Part shown: one piece after another, positions 15,050 to 24,500 of the stretch
How the letters are laid out: each line of letters starts with the position of its first letter
Numbering within the stretch: the stretch's first letter is position 1
From: DAOPZC01 sp035353175
GTDB taxonomy: Bacteria; Verrucomicrobiota; Kiritimatiellia; RFP12; UBA1067
DNA length: 64,000 nucleotides
NCBI GenBank assembly: GCA_035353175.1
Contig: DAOPZC010000017.1
Coordinates: forward strand, 1-64,000
Direction: 5' to 3'
Translations under genes and position numbers: made by a program
Notes under the pieces: model-generated
What the model saw: only the letters and a program-made list of their open reading frames with translations
Told to the model about the DNA's origin: nothing
The model's database searches: none

Positions 15050-17260
15050 ATGACGACGTCATCGACACATAGCGCCATCCCGCCATCCCCGCCCGAGGAC
15101 GGGCCGTCCGACACCGTGAGCGGGACCGTCGAGTCAATCGTTTACCGGAACGACGAGACCGGCTACACGGTTTGCACCGTCAAAACACAAAGCGGCGTCC
15201 GGGCGCGCGAGGAGTTCATCACCCTCGTCGGCACCTGCGCCACGATGTGGGAAGGCGAGGAACTGCACGCCGAAGGCCAGTGGATCCGGCACCCGTCGCA
15301 CGGCCAGCAGTTCCAGGCCAAAGCCATCACCTGCATCACGCCGACCTCCACCGAGGGCATCCGACGCTACCTCTCCAGCGGCATGATCAAAGGCATCGGC
15401 CCCAAATTCGCGCAGCGCATCGTCGACAGGTTCGGCGAAAAAACCCTCGACGTCATCGACAAGGAGTCCGGCCGGCTCCGCGAGGTCGAGGGCATCGGCG
15501 AAGGCCGCCGCAAGCTGATCAAAGAGTCGTGGGTCGAACAGCGCGGCGTGCGCGAGATCATGATCTTCCTGCAATCACACGGCATCGGCACGGCCAAAGC
15601 CTCGCGCATCTACCGCCAGTACGGGGCAGACGCCATCGCCATCGTCAAACGCAACCCCTACCGTCTCTGCGAGGACGTCTGGGGAATCGGCTTCAAGACG
15701 GCAGACGCCATCGCGCTCAGCGTCGGCATCCCGCATGACTCCGAAGTCCGAGCCCGCGCCGGGCTCATCTACACGCTTCAGACCGAAGCCGACGATGGCG
15801 GGCACTGCTTCACCGTGGACGCCGACCTGCTGCTGCACGCGCAGGAGCTGCTCGACATCTCGGTTGAGATCCTCGCCGACGCGCTCGCGAAGGAGTACGA
15901 GAAAGGCACGCTGGTCAAAGAGGAGAACCGCGTCTACCTGCGCGACCTCTACCGCGCCGAAGCGCGCGTCGCCGACAAGCTGCAACATCTGCTCGGCACG
16001 CCCCGCGCCTTCGCGCCCATCGACGCGGACAAGGCCATCACCTGGGCCGAGGGCAAGATGGGTCTGCGGCTGGCCCCGCTTCAGCGCGAGGCGCTCGGCA
16101 ACGCCATCCGCTCCAAAATCTCGATCATCACCGGTGGCCCGGGCGTCGGCAAGACCACCATCATCCGCGCCCTCACCGAAATTTTCAGTGCCCGCAAACT
16201 TGTCATCCGCCTCGCGGCCCCCACCGGCCGCGCCGCCAAACGCATGGCCGAGGCGACCGGCCACGAAGCGCAAACCATCCACCGCCTGCTCAAGTTCAAC
16301 CCCAGCGTAGGCGGTTTCGAATTCACCGGCGAAAACCCGATGGAAGGCGATTGCTTCATCCTCGACGAAACCTCCATGATCGACATCAAGCTCATGGACC
16401 AGTTCCTTCAGGCCATGCCGGCCTCCGTGACACTCATCCTCGTGGGCGACATCGACCAGTTGCCGAGCGTCGGCCCCGGCAACGTCCTGCGCGACCTGAT
16501 CGGTTCGGGAGAGCTCCCGTGCTGCCGGCTCGACACCATTTTCAGGCAAGACACCTCCGGCCTCATCGTGCGCAACGCCCACCACGTCAACCGCGGTGAG
16601 CCGCTGGAGACGCGCGCGGGCGAAAGCGATTTCTACTTCGTGGAAACAGGCGAGCCCGAGAAGATCATCGCGCGCACCGTGGAGCTGATGACGCAGCGCA
16701 TCCCGCAAAAATTCAAAATGGATCCGCTCACCGACGTGCAGGTGCTCACCCCCATGCGCAAGAACCTGCTCGGCACGGAGAACCTCAACGACGTGATCCA
16801 AACCGCGCTCAACCCCTCCGGCCCCTCGCTGGTGCGCGGCTGCGTCCACTTCCGGGCCCATGACCGCGTGATGCAGCTTCGCAACAACTACGACAAAGAG
16901 GTTTTCAACGGCGACATCGGCTTCATCCAAGAGGTCGACGAGGAGGACCGCGCGCTGGTCGTGCTCTTCGACGGCCGGCCCGTGCGCTATGCGCAGAGCG
17001 AGCTGGACGAGCTGGTGCTCGCCTACGCCTGCTCGATCCACAAATCGCAAGGCAGCGAATACCCGGCCGTGATCGTGCTGATGCATACGCAGCACTATAA
17101 GCTGCTGCAGCGCAACCTGCTCTACACCGCCATCACGCGCGGCAAAAAGTTGGTGCTTGTGGTCGGCTCCTCCCGCGCCATCCAAATCGCGATCAAGGCA
17201 AACCAGGTCCGCGAGCGCCGCACCACGCTTAAAGAGCGACTCCGCGGGCCACGGCATTGA
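15050..17260 (+). CDS. recD2: RecD-like ATP-dependent DNA helicase (RecD2)
   Basis: A 736-residue SF1B 5'-3' helicase. The N-terminal OB-like domain (GTVESIVYRNDETGYTVCTV) and helix-hairpin-helix region (IKGIGPKFAQRIV, VEGIGEGRRKLI) are those of stand-alone RecD2, which works without RecB and RecC. Walker A is GGPGVGKTT (362-370), followed by APTGRAAKRM, LDETSMID and GDIDQLPSVGPG. The C-terminal motif is SIHKSQGSEYPAVI, with TAITRGKKLVLVVG. The first 36 codons of the open frame lack initiation signals, so the ATG at 15050 is preferred, although no strong ribosome-binding site is seen. A role in DNA repair is expected. It diverges from the sigma-54 activator operon. Confidence 0.95.
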   Translation: MTTSSTHSAIPPSPPEDGPSDTVSGTVESIVYRNDETGYTVCTVKTQSGVRAREEFITLVGTCATMWEGEELHAEGQWIRHPSHGQQFQAKAITCITPTSTEGIRRYLSSGMIKGIGPKFAQRIVDRFGEKTLDVIDKESGRLREVEGIGEGRRKLIKESWVEQRGVREIMIFLQSHGIGTAKASRIYRQYGADAIAIVKRNPYRLCEDVWGIGFKTADAIALSVGIPHDSEVRARAGLIYTLQTEADDGGHCFTVDADLLLHAQELLDISVEILADALAKEYEKGTLVKEENRVYLRDLYRAEARVADKLQHLLGTPRAFAPIDADKAITWAEGKMGLRLAPLQREALGNAIRSKISIITGGPGVGKTTIIRALTEIFSARKLVIRLAAPTGRAAKRMAEATGHEAQTIHRLLKFNPSVGGFEFTGENPMEGDCFILDETSMIDIKLMDQFLQAMPASVTLILVGDIDQLPSVGPGNVLRDLIGSGELPCCRLDTIFRQDTSGLIVRNAHHVNRGEPLETRAGESDFYFVETGEPEKIIARTVELMTQRIPQKFKMDPLTDVQVLTPMRKNLLGTENLNDVIQTALNPSGPSLVRGCVHFRAHDRVMQLRNNYDKEVFNGDIGFIQEVDEEDRALVVLFDGRPVRYAQSELDELVLAYACSIHKSQGSEYPAVIVLMHTQHYKLLQRNLLYTAITRGKKLVLVVGSSRAIQIAIKANQVRERRTTLKERLRGPRH

Positions 17261-17285
17261 CACGACAACAGCGACCTGTTATCTT
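17257..17285 (+). promoter_or_regulatory. Sigma-70-type promoter for the 33-aa lysine-rich protein
   Basis: TTGACA (17257-17262), overlapping the recD2 stop codon, and TATCTT (17280-17285) are 17 bp apart. The predicted start is near 17292, giving a leader of about 66 bases. Confidence 0.65.
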
Positions 17286-17357
17286 TCACCCTAATGTTAA
17301 CCGCTGTGCGTCAGGTGGAAACGCTCTGGCACGCGGCACAACCGGAGGATACAAGGT

Positions 17358-17459
17358 ATGGCCAAAAGTCATGACGCGAAAAAAGAAGAAAAGAAGAAAC
17401 CTGCGTTGAGTTTGAAAGAAAAGCGCCAGGCGAAAAAAGCCAAAAAAGCGGCGCAGTAA
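17358..17459 (+). CDS. Small lysine-rich protein (33 aa)
   Basis: A 33-residue frame, MAKSHDAKKEEKKKPALSL followed by KEKRQAKKAKKAAQ, with about 40 percent lysine. It has a strong ribosome-binding site (GGAGG, 11 bases upstream, with AAGG closer), a near-consensus promoter at 17257-17285 and a rho-independent terminator 11 bp after its stop. The complete transcription unit argues that it is a real gene. Its charge suggests binding to nucleic acid or the ribosome; similar lysine-rich micro-proteins occur in other bacteria but I know no function. It lies between recD2 and the glycosidase gene. Confidence 0.72.
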   Translation: MAKSHDAKKEEKKKPALSLKEKRQAKKAKKAAQ

Positions 17460-17470
17460 CCCATCCGACG

Positions 17471-17506
17471 GCTCGCCCCCTTCACCCGGTGGGCGAGCTT
17501 TTTTTT
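17471..17506 (+). terminator. Rho-independent terminator after the 33-aa gene
   Basis: GCTCGCCC (17471-17478) pairs with GGGCGAGC (17491-17498), followed at once by eight T residues. Confidence 0.9.
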
Positions 17507-17561
17507 CAGGCCGGCAGGACGTGCCGCGGAACGCGCAAGGAGCGTCCGGTCGCATCCCGTC

Positions 17562-17590
17562 TTGAACTGGCATAGCGATTGCTCTATTGT
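17562..17590 (+). promoter_or_regulatory. Promoter placing transcription start at the glycosidase ATG
   Basis: TTGAAC (17562-17567) and TATTGT (17585-17590) are 17 bp apart. The expected start, about 17597, falls next to the ATG at 17598, so the mRNA may be leaderless. This fits the lack of any Shine-Dalgarno there. Confidence 0.5.
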
Positions 17591-17597
17591 ATCCGCC

Positions 17598-19922
17598 ATG
17601 TATAATGTTTCAACTCACCTGAGCGCTTTCACCCTCCTCGTCCTTCTGGCTGTCGCGGCCGACGTAACGCAGGCGGAGCCGGTTTCGCTCGGGGTCGCCT
17701 TGGACGGCGATCCGGCGCTCAAGCCTTTACCCTTTGCGGCTGAACTGGTCTTCCCGGGCGAGCGGAACTTCCATCTGCACGCGCCGGCCGCGACCAATTG
17801 GTTAACGGGATGCACGCTGTCCGTAACCGTCGTCTGGCCGGAGGGGGCGCCCGTATATTCCGGCGCCCTGGTCTGGCTGAAAGACCGCGACGATTACTGG
17901 CACCAATACCTGGCCCCCGGCCACCTGAATGCCGGAGCCACTAACACCCTCACGATTCCTCTCCAGCCCGGCGCCGCCGGTTGGCAGACGCCTGGCCATT
18001 CGCTGGCGTGGCATCACAGGGTCCGCCTCAATCCGCAATCGGCCGGATTTCGCGTCTTTGCCGACACAACCTTCACTGGAAAGTGCGTTCTGGTGTCCGC
18101 AACGCTGGAAACGCAGGCGCCGTCGGGCGCGCCCGTCTTATCGAAAATCCGGCCCGTCACGAGCACCGCCCGGTCACGCTCCCTCTACGAGCTGCGCTTC
18201 GACCTGCCCGACCGCTACACCAACCCCTTTGATCCCACGCAGATCGACGCCGGCGCAACCGTCATCACCCCTGAGGGGACAACCAACCTTGTCCACGCCT
18301 TTTACTACCAGCCGCACTACCGACTGGAGGACGAGCTCGGCGAGCCGGTCGAGCCAGACGGGCTGCCCGAATGGCGCATACGCTACTGCCCGCGCACGCC
18401 GGGCGACTACGCCGTCACGCTCTATGCCCACGACACGTTCGGAGAGACGGTCGTCACCAACGCGCTGCGCTTCACCGCCGCGCCCCCGGCGGAGGACGCT
18501 TTGCGCTTTGTGCGTGTCTCACAGAAGGACCGCCGTTATTTCGAATTCGACGACGGCTCGCTGTTCTATCCCATCGGCCACAACACGCGCTCCGCGACCG
18601 ACGCGCGCATGGACGACAAGTTCCCCTGGGTCTTTCGCAAAGCCGAAGGCTCCACCGCATACCGCCGCTATTTCAAGCGCATGCAGGAGACGGGCGAGAA
18701 CATGGCCGAAATCTGGATGAGCGCCTGGTCGCTGGGCCTCGAGTGGACGGAAGGCGTCAGCGGCTATCACGGGGCCAACGACTTCCATATGGGCAACGCC
18801 TGGGAGCTGGACCGCGTCATCGATCTCGCGCTCCAGCATCGCATCTACCTGAACCTCGTGCTCAATTACCACGGGCGCATCAGCACCTGGAGCGACCCCG
18901 AGTGGCACCTGCACCCCTACAATCAGAAGACGCCCGGCGGCTGGTTGAACATGCCGCTCGAATTCTTCAGCGACGCCCGAGCGATCGAGATGCAGCGGCG
19001 CTTCTGCCGCTACACCCAAGCCCGCTGGGGCTGGGCGCCCGTCATTTTCGGCTATGAATTATGCAGCGAACTTAACCTCACCGGCCATGAGACCCACCAC
19101 CGGACGCATTTCGACCCCGCCGTTGTGGAGTGGTGCCGCGTCCTCGGAGGCTATCTCAAAACCATCGACCCCTACGGGCATCTGGTTTCCGCGCACGTTT
19201 CGAACGACTACACGTTCCTTAATCCGGCGCTGTGTAGCCTGCCAGAGATGGATTTCAATCCGCTCGATGCCTATAACAACAGGAGCCCGGAACACCCCGA
19301 GCGCATCATCGCCCTCACCGTCGGCACGGCGGATGCCGGGCAGAACTACAACAAACCGATCCTCATCACCGAGTTCGGCGGGTCTGCCATGGCGACCAGT
19401 CTAGAAAAACTGATGATCGAGCAGCACGGGGCGCTCTGGTCCGGCGCCTGTCTGCCGCTAGCCGGCATCCCCATGTTCTGGTGGTGGCAGGTGATCGACG
19501 AGAACAACCTCTATCCACGCTACACCGCGATCAAGAAGTTCATGGAAGGGGTCGACCCGCGCGACACCGCGGCGAAACGCGTGCCGATCGTGCTGGGCGT
19601 CGCCGAGGGCGGCGACAAGGAACAGCTGCAGAAGTTCGCCGCCGTCTGCACCGCCTCGTCCGAGAAAGCCCGCGGATACATCCATCCCGCACGTTTCGCC
19701 CGCGCCGGCGAAGCGCCCCCCGCCGCCGATCGTCTCACCGTCAACATCGAGGGCTTCATCCCCGGTCTCTACCGGGTGGAGTTTTTCGAAACCGAAGCTG
19801 GAACGTCTGTCCGCCGCTTTGACGTGCGAAGCCAGGATAGAGTGCTCACGATCCCGGTCCCCAAGTTCAATTCCGACTGCGCCTTTAAACTTCATCTGCT
19901 GACACCCGTTGCAAAAAAGTGA
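17598..19922 (+). CDS. Secreted glycoside hydrolase (clan GH-A, DUF5060-type)
   Basis: A 774-residue protein with an N-terminal signal peptide (hydrophobic residues 8-22, cleavage near VTQAEP). Residues 25-300 are beta-rich domains, including a DUF5060-like segment. From residue 313 (RRYFEFDDGSLFYPIGHN) a TIM-barrel glycosidase begins. The likely acid/base is E491 (GYELCSELNL) and the nucleophile E592 (ILITEFGG), spaced as in clan GH-A. The C-terminus is a small beta domain. It is probably a periplasmic or extracellular enzyme acting on plant or mucosal glycans; the substrate is not readable. An upstream in-frame TTG at 17562 is really a -35 element. The next gene also encodes an exported protein. 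Confidence 0.85.
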   Translation: MYNVSTHLSAFTLLVLLAVAADVTQAEPVSLGVALDGDPALKPLPFAAELVFPGERNFHLHAPAATNWLTGCTLSVTVVWPEGAPVYSGALVWLKDRDDYWHQYLAPGHLNAGATNTLTIPLQPGAAGWQTPGHSLAWHHRVRLNPQSAGFRVFADTTFTGKCVLVSATLETQAPSGAPVLSKIRPVTSTARSRSLYELRFDLPDRYTNPFDPTQIDAGATVITPEGTTNLVHAFYYQPHYRLEDELGEPVEPDGLPEWRIRYCPRTPGDYAVTLYAHDTFGETVVTNALRFTAAPPAEDALRFVRVSQKDRRYFEFDDGSLFYPIGHNTRSATDARMDDKFPWVFRKAEGSTAYRRYFKRMQETGENMAEIWMSAWSLGLEWTEGVSGYHGANDFHMGNAWELDRVIDLALQHRIYLNLVLNYHGRISTWSDPEWHLHPYNQKTPGGWLNMPLEFFSDARAIEMQRRFCRYTQARWGWAPVIFGYELCSELNLTGHETHHRTHFDPAVVEWCRVLGGYLKTIDPYGHLVSAHVSNDYTFLNPALCSLPEMDFNPLDAYNNRSPEHPERIIALTVGTADAGQNYNKPILITEFGGSAMATSLEKLMIEQHGALWSGACLPLAGIPMFWWWQVIDENNLYPRYTAIKKFMEGVDPRDTAAKRVPIVLGVAEGGDKEQLQKFAAVCTASSEKARGYIHPARFARAGEAPPAADRLTVNIEGFIPGLYRVEFFETEAGTSVRRFDVRSQDRVLTIPVPKFNSDCAFKLHLLTPVAKK

Positions 19923-19976
19923 CAGGACGCTGATTCTCGGCGCTTCCTTGCAGCGCGGTTAAACAAGGAGTCAGTC

Positions 19977-20945
19977 ATGCGTACGCGGATTCTGTTCGGT
20001 TGCGCGTGTGGCGCGGCGTTGCTCGCCCCGGGACAGTCCCTCAACATCGGCCAGGGAGGAATCAGCACCTCGGACCGCGGCAGCGTGGCACTGGCTCCGC
20101 CTCCGCGCACCGTCGGCCAAGCGCTGGTCATGGCAGACCTGCCGATTGCCGCATCCCCCCCGCTGTTCTATCTCAACTGCGGCACAAGCGGACGTTACGG
20201 ACCTTACGCGCTCGCGGACAACACCGCCGTCGGCAGCAAGCAAGCACCCTACCTCTTGCGCATGTTCGACTACGGTCAGCACTTCACCCTGCACCCTTCG
20301 AACAACACCGCCATCACTTACGGGCCATTCGCCGCAACGAACGGCGCCACGGTCGCCATCGGCAACACCGTCATGTCGGTTCTTCGGTTTCCGCCGAGGC
20401 TGTCGGTGACGCTGAACCACCCCGGCAAGATCAATCAGACGCCGCTGATCGGCATCGCGCCTTACAACAGCGCCCTGATCCGCGAACTTTACGGCCTGCG
20501 CGCGAAATACGTCAACCTCGCCAACCGGGTCGACGTCGATTCCGCCGATGTCCAGCTTGAAGGCACGCCGCGTATTTATTCGCGGCGCGCGGGCAGTTCG
20601 TTCTCTCCCGTTGTCAGCACCTCCGCGCGCGACAAGCAGAATGCGTCGAAAGGCGCGGAACTGAGCGCGATCAATTTCCTCGAGACGCTCTTCGGACAGG
20701 CTTTCCGCATCCGTTCGCAGGCCATCACCGAGGGCACCACCTATCATTTCGGCATGCCGCCCGGCGACTATGTGTTCTGCGCCCTTCAGAAAGTGAAAGA
20801 CGCCCGCACACAGGGCATCACGGGATCGGCGACCGCCGTCTGGTGGACCACCTTCCATTTCGACGGCGAACATCCCCTCGCGCTTTTCCTCACCGCCGAC
20901 AACGCCATCACATGGCGCGAGATTTTCCCCTTCGACAAGAAATAA
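19977..20945 (+). CDS. Exported protein of unknown function
   Basis: A 322-residue protein starting at an ATG seven bases after AAGGAG. The N-terminus (MRTRILFGCACGAALLAPG) looks like a signal peptide, with a cysteine in the hydrophobic core but no clear lipobox. The rest is beta-rich with no repeats or known catalytic motifs that I recognise. Notable stretches are YLNCGTSGRYGPYALADN near residue 65 and YGLRAKYVNLANRVDVDSAD in the middle. Spacing of 54 bp from the glycosidase gene suggests co-transcription. It converges with the ydbL-like gene. Confidence 0.7.
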   Translation: MRTRILFGCACGAALLAPGQSLNIGQGGISTSDRGSVALAPPPRTVGQALVMADLPIAASPPLFYLNCGTSGRYGPYALADNTAVGSKQAPYLLRMFDYGQHFTLHPSNNTAITYGPFAATNGATVAIGNTVMSVLRFPPRLSVTLNHPGKINQTPLIGIAPYNSALIRELYGLRAKYVNLANRVDVDSADVQLEGTPRIYSRRAGSSFSPVVSTSARDKQNASKGAELSAINFLETLFGQAFRIRSQAITEGTTYHFGMPPGDYVFCALQKVKDARTQGITGSATAVWWTTFHFDGEHPLALFLTADNAITWREIFPFDKK

Positions 20946-21010
20946 GCCGAAGCGGAGTCTCACCCGCAACCGGGCCCCGACGCCGTGTGCGGCGTGCGGC
21001 GAAAACGCCT

Positions 21011-21349
21011 TTATTTCTTTGCCGCGTTCGCCCTGTTGATCGCGGCGGCCTGCCGGCCGATGGCCTCAACCGTCTTGCCGTTGGCTTTGGCGATCGCCTC
21101 GTAACCGATCTTGCGATCCGCGTTCTCCGCCTTGACGAGTGCGGCCTGGGCAGCGTCCAATCCGGCTTTGGCGGCAAGATACCCGTCCGCGCCTTCCTCC
21201 GCCTTACCCGTCAGCACCAGCACGACCACAGCATCCTTACGCGCCTTGCGCCGTTCCTTCGCGTCGCTCATGTCGTCGGCCTGAACAAGGCACACGACTC
21301 CCACGACCGCTGCAAACAACACACTCATGACTCGTTTCATCGGCATCAT
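21011..21349 (-). CDS. ydbL: YdbL-like protein (DUF1318)
   Basis: A 112-residue exported protein with a signal peptide (VMSVLFAAVVGVVCLVQA). The mature part, with KAEEGADGYLAAK and GYEAIAKANGKTVEAIG, matches DUF1318/YdbL. In E. coli YdbL is a periplasmic protein encoded with YdbH and YnbE and proposed to control assembly of their intermembrane bridge. Here it is the third gene of the same set, 28 bp after the ynbE-like gene. The C-terminus RQAAAINRANAAKK is shorter than in E. coli. Three in-frame ATGs lie at the start; the first is used here and has GGAAAGGATAG upstream. Confidence 0.85.
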   Translation of the reverse strand: MMPMKRVMSVLFAAVVGVVCLVQADDMSDAKERRKARKDAVVVLVLTGKAEEGADGYLAAKAGLDAAQAALVKAENADRKIGYEAIAKANGKTVEAIGRQAAAINRANAAKK

Positions 21350-21377
21350 TTTTTCTATCCTTTCCTTGACGCTTCGG

Positions 21378-21551
21378 TCAATCCAATTTCAAGAAGTCTT
21401 CTAGCTCTTTCTGGACCTTGAGGTTCACATCCATCGTGATGTGGATCGGTTTGATCTCGTGCTCGGTCTTGACCGAGATGCAGCCGCCCAACAACGACGA
21501 CGACAACGCCAACAACAGAGCGGTCAGCATAGCTCTCCTGGTTCTCTTCAT
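21378..21551 (-). CDS. ynbE: YnbE-like outer-membrane lipoprotein (57 aa)
   Basis: A 57-residue frame with a lipoprotein signal: basic start MKRTRRAM, hydrophobic ALLLALSSS and lipobox LLGGC with C24 as lipidated residue. The mature part ISVKTEHEIKPIHITMDVNL matches the YnbE core (P-I-x-I-x-M-x-V), and it ends with an amphipathic helix (QKELEDFLKLD). A GGAGGAG ribosome-binding site lies nine bases upstream of the ATG. In E. coli YnbE is the outer-membrane end of the YdbH-YnbE bridge that maintains lipid homeostasis. It lies exactly between ydbH-like and ydbL-like genes, the same order as in Enterobacteria. Confidence 0.88.
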   Translation of the reverse strand: MKRTRRAMLTALLLALSSSLLGGCISVKTEHEIKPIHITMDVNLKVQKELEDFLKLD

Positions 21552-21597
21552 TCGCTTTTCTCCTCCAACCGGCAGGGGGGGTCCCTCCCGGAAAACA

Positions 21598-24500
21598 TCA
21601 TTTGCGGGACAGGTTGAGTCCCATGTTCAGAAGCTCCTCCAGCGGCGCATGCAGATTCAGGTTCAGGTCGACCGGAGCGGGCCACGCCCTATCGTTGGAC
21701 TTGCCTGCCATCTTCATCCGTAACGTGCCGTCGCCATCCTTTCCCGGCTCCAACTCCATTTTGAACGTGTTGAAATCCATATCGCTCAACGCCTTTGACA
21801 GCGGGACCTGGACATCGCCCCTGATCCCCGCCTTATCCAGCAGCGACAGCATCTGCCGGCTATCGTCCAGCTTCAGCCGCCCGCCCTGGCCGGGCAACGA
21901 ATACAGGAAGCCGGTCGACACCTTGATCCGCCCGTTGTCGAAGCCCATGGGGATGCGCCCATACAGCACGCCCTCCATCATCCCTTTGAACGGCATGACC
22001 ATCATCAACGCCTCGCCGAGGTCGATCCGGTCGGCGTAAACGACAAAATCGTCCCTCGGCGCTTTGAGGTCCAGATGCAGCGAATACGCGTTCAGGCTTC
22101 CTTTGCACCACCCGACCTCCATCCGGTCGACAAACAACTCCTGCGGCGTCAGCTGAAAAGCGAATGTCCCCTTTCCCAGCCGGACGTTGCCCGCCTTCGC
22201 CGTCAGGAACGAAATGAACGGCCGCTCGATTGTCCTGAACGATATTCCGCCCTCGAACGGTACGTCCGCCGCCAATCCGTCGACTTCCATCTGGCCGCAC
22301 ACCGCCCGTCCATCCGCGACCCGCAACCGGCCCACCACGTGCGGTTGCGTGCCCAAAAAACGCACACGGGCCTCGGCCGACACACGCCCCGAGACCTGCG
22401 CGTCCTTGAGCTTAGCGCACGCCGTGGCCGCCACCGCGTCGTCCGCAGCGATCACCGTATCCGGCATCGAAACGCCGAATTCGACTTGTCTTGGGGAGTC
22501 CAGCGGGACACGCACGGTGACCGCCGCCCCCAGCCGGCTCTCCGAGACCCGCGCACCGATGCAGGATTCCACCACATTATCGCGACGCGCAAGAACGAAG
22601 CCGTCGGGGACAATCTTCAGCCCCTGCGCCTCCATCCGACGCCAGCCGAGACGTTGCCCAGACGGGAACGAAAGCCCCGCGGCGGCAGACCACGTCAGCG
22701 GAACCTCGACTTCGGCATCCTCCAGCACGGCCAGTGAACCGGCTTTGGCCCAGCCGTTGCTCGCGCAGACCCGCACCTCTGCCACCGCGTTCGACACAGC
22801 CACACGCTTGAATTCGGGCACCTTGAACCGCGCCGTGATCCGCTTCACCCCCGCCTCGCCCAGCCGATTGCTCTCCGGTCCCGCGAGCATCGCCACGTCC
22901 CGCAGCCACGCCTCGCCCGCCACGGCGAGATTCTCTGCATCATAGCGCAATGACGCCGCCGCGCCCGCCGTCGCGGTCACCTGGGCCGAAGGCTGCGCCG
23001 AAGCCACGCCGAACTCGGGCACGCGCAGCGCCACCGCCCATGCGGGATTGGACGGCAGCCCCGCCACACGCACATCACCCTCGAACGGAACGGCGTTCTC
23101 TCCGAGCGAAAGATTCCGCCGCGCCAAAGCGATTGACTCCCCCATCCGCCCCTTGAAATGACCAGAGGCCGACGCATACGGAGGCGTGGCTGTCAATGAC
23201 GCGTCCAATCCGCCCCGCACCGAAAGGTCCCGCCGGAAAAAATATCCGTCCGCGACCTTGATGTCCGTTGTCAGCGCGCCGGGCTTCGTATCCTCGATCT
23301 GGAGCACCCCCTCCACGCGCACCGTTGCAGCGCCGACGCGGCCTGCCGTCAAGGGCGCGGAAGAGCGCGACGCCTCAGCCGTAAACCGGGCCTGCCCCCC
23401 CCACGGCCCTTGAAACGGACGCGTCACGTCCGCTTCCGCGCGCAAGGCTCCGCCATCCGAGAAAAACACGGGGACAAGCGGCACCAAGCGCGGCAACACC
23501 CGCGCGAGCGAGCGCCCGGGCAGATCCGAATCAAAGGTGGCTGTGACCGACTGATGGGTTGCGCTCTGAAAGAACCGCGCCGAACCGCGCAGACTCAGCA
23601 TGCGGCCGGAGTCCTGCGATGCCTCAAAATCCGGGCCAAATCTGAATCCTGAAAGGCCCGCATTGACACGGCACTGCACCTCGCGCGGCGTGCCGGAAGC
23701 CTCGACCCGAAGCGACTGGAACCGCACGAGAGCGTCCTTCGAGGGCATGTCGAAGCCGCTGCCCCGCCCGAGCGCGGCGCTCACCTCAAACGCGCCCGCA
23801 TTCGTCCAATTTGCGAACGCGAATGCGCCCTGCAACGTCAGGCTGCAATTCGTCGGGAAAAGCGTCAAGCCCGCCAACTGCTCCGGCGTCAACCGCCGCG
23901 CCAGGGCAACGAGCGAGCCAAGGTCGCCGACCGTCAGTTCGGGCGTCACCGAAACATCGCCCGACTCGGCCTGCACCGTCCCTTCGGCCTGTAGGCAGAG
24001 CGCGTGCCCGTCCTGCAGCCGGCCCCACACGCGATAAAGGCCGCCGGTCTCAGCCAACGCACCCGCCTCCATCGTCAGCGAGGCCAACGGCTCATGGCCG
24101 GCAGACATGACATCAACCCGCACGTCGCGGGCCGAAGCCATCCAGACGGACCCTTTAGCCGCCCCGTTCCCCGCCAGACGCGCGCCTTGGCGCGCCGGTC
24201 TCGCGAGAGTCGGCTTGAGCCGCGCATACACCGGGAAGTCCGGTTTGCCTTCGCAGACCGTCAGCCAAGTCCGGACACCTTGCACATGGACGCGTTCGAC
24301 ATGCCGCCGCATGAGATCCGCCAGCGAGAAACGCACATCCACTTCGCCGACGGCCAACATGGGGTCGGGCGTCCCCAGCCGGAAATCCTCGATGGTCACA
24401 CGACCCGGCTCCAATCGCGAAAGGCGGAACGAGACATCGCTGAAGCCTTGCCGATCAAGGATCCCGCGGACAACGCGCGTGGTCAGGGGAATACGCCACC

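Noticed and set aside
15575..17263. Minus-strand open frame of 562 codons opposite recD2
   Set aside because: Complement of a highly conserved helicase gene; Val/Asp/His-rich shadow typical of high-GC coding DNA.
17286..17573. Minus-strand open frame of 95 codons
   Set aside because: It covers the 33-aa gene and terminator; poly-Phe/Leu run comes from the lysine codons on the other strand.
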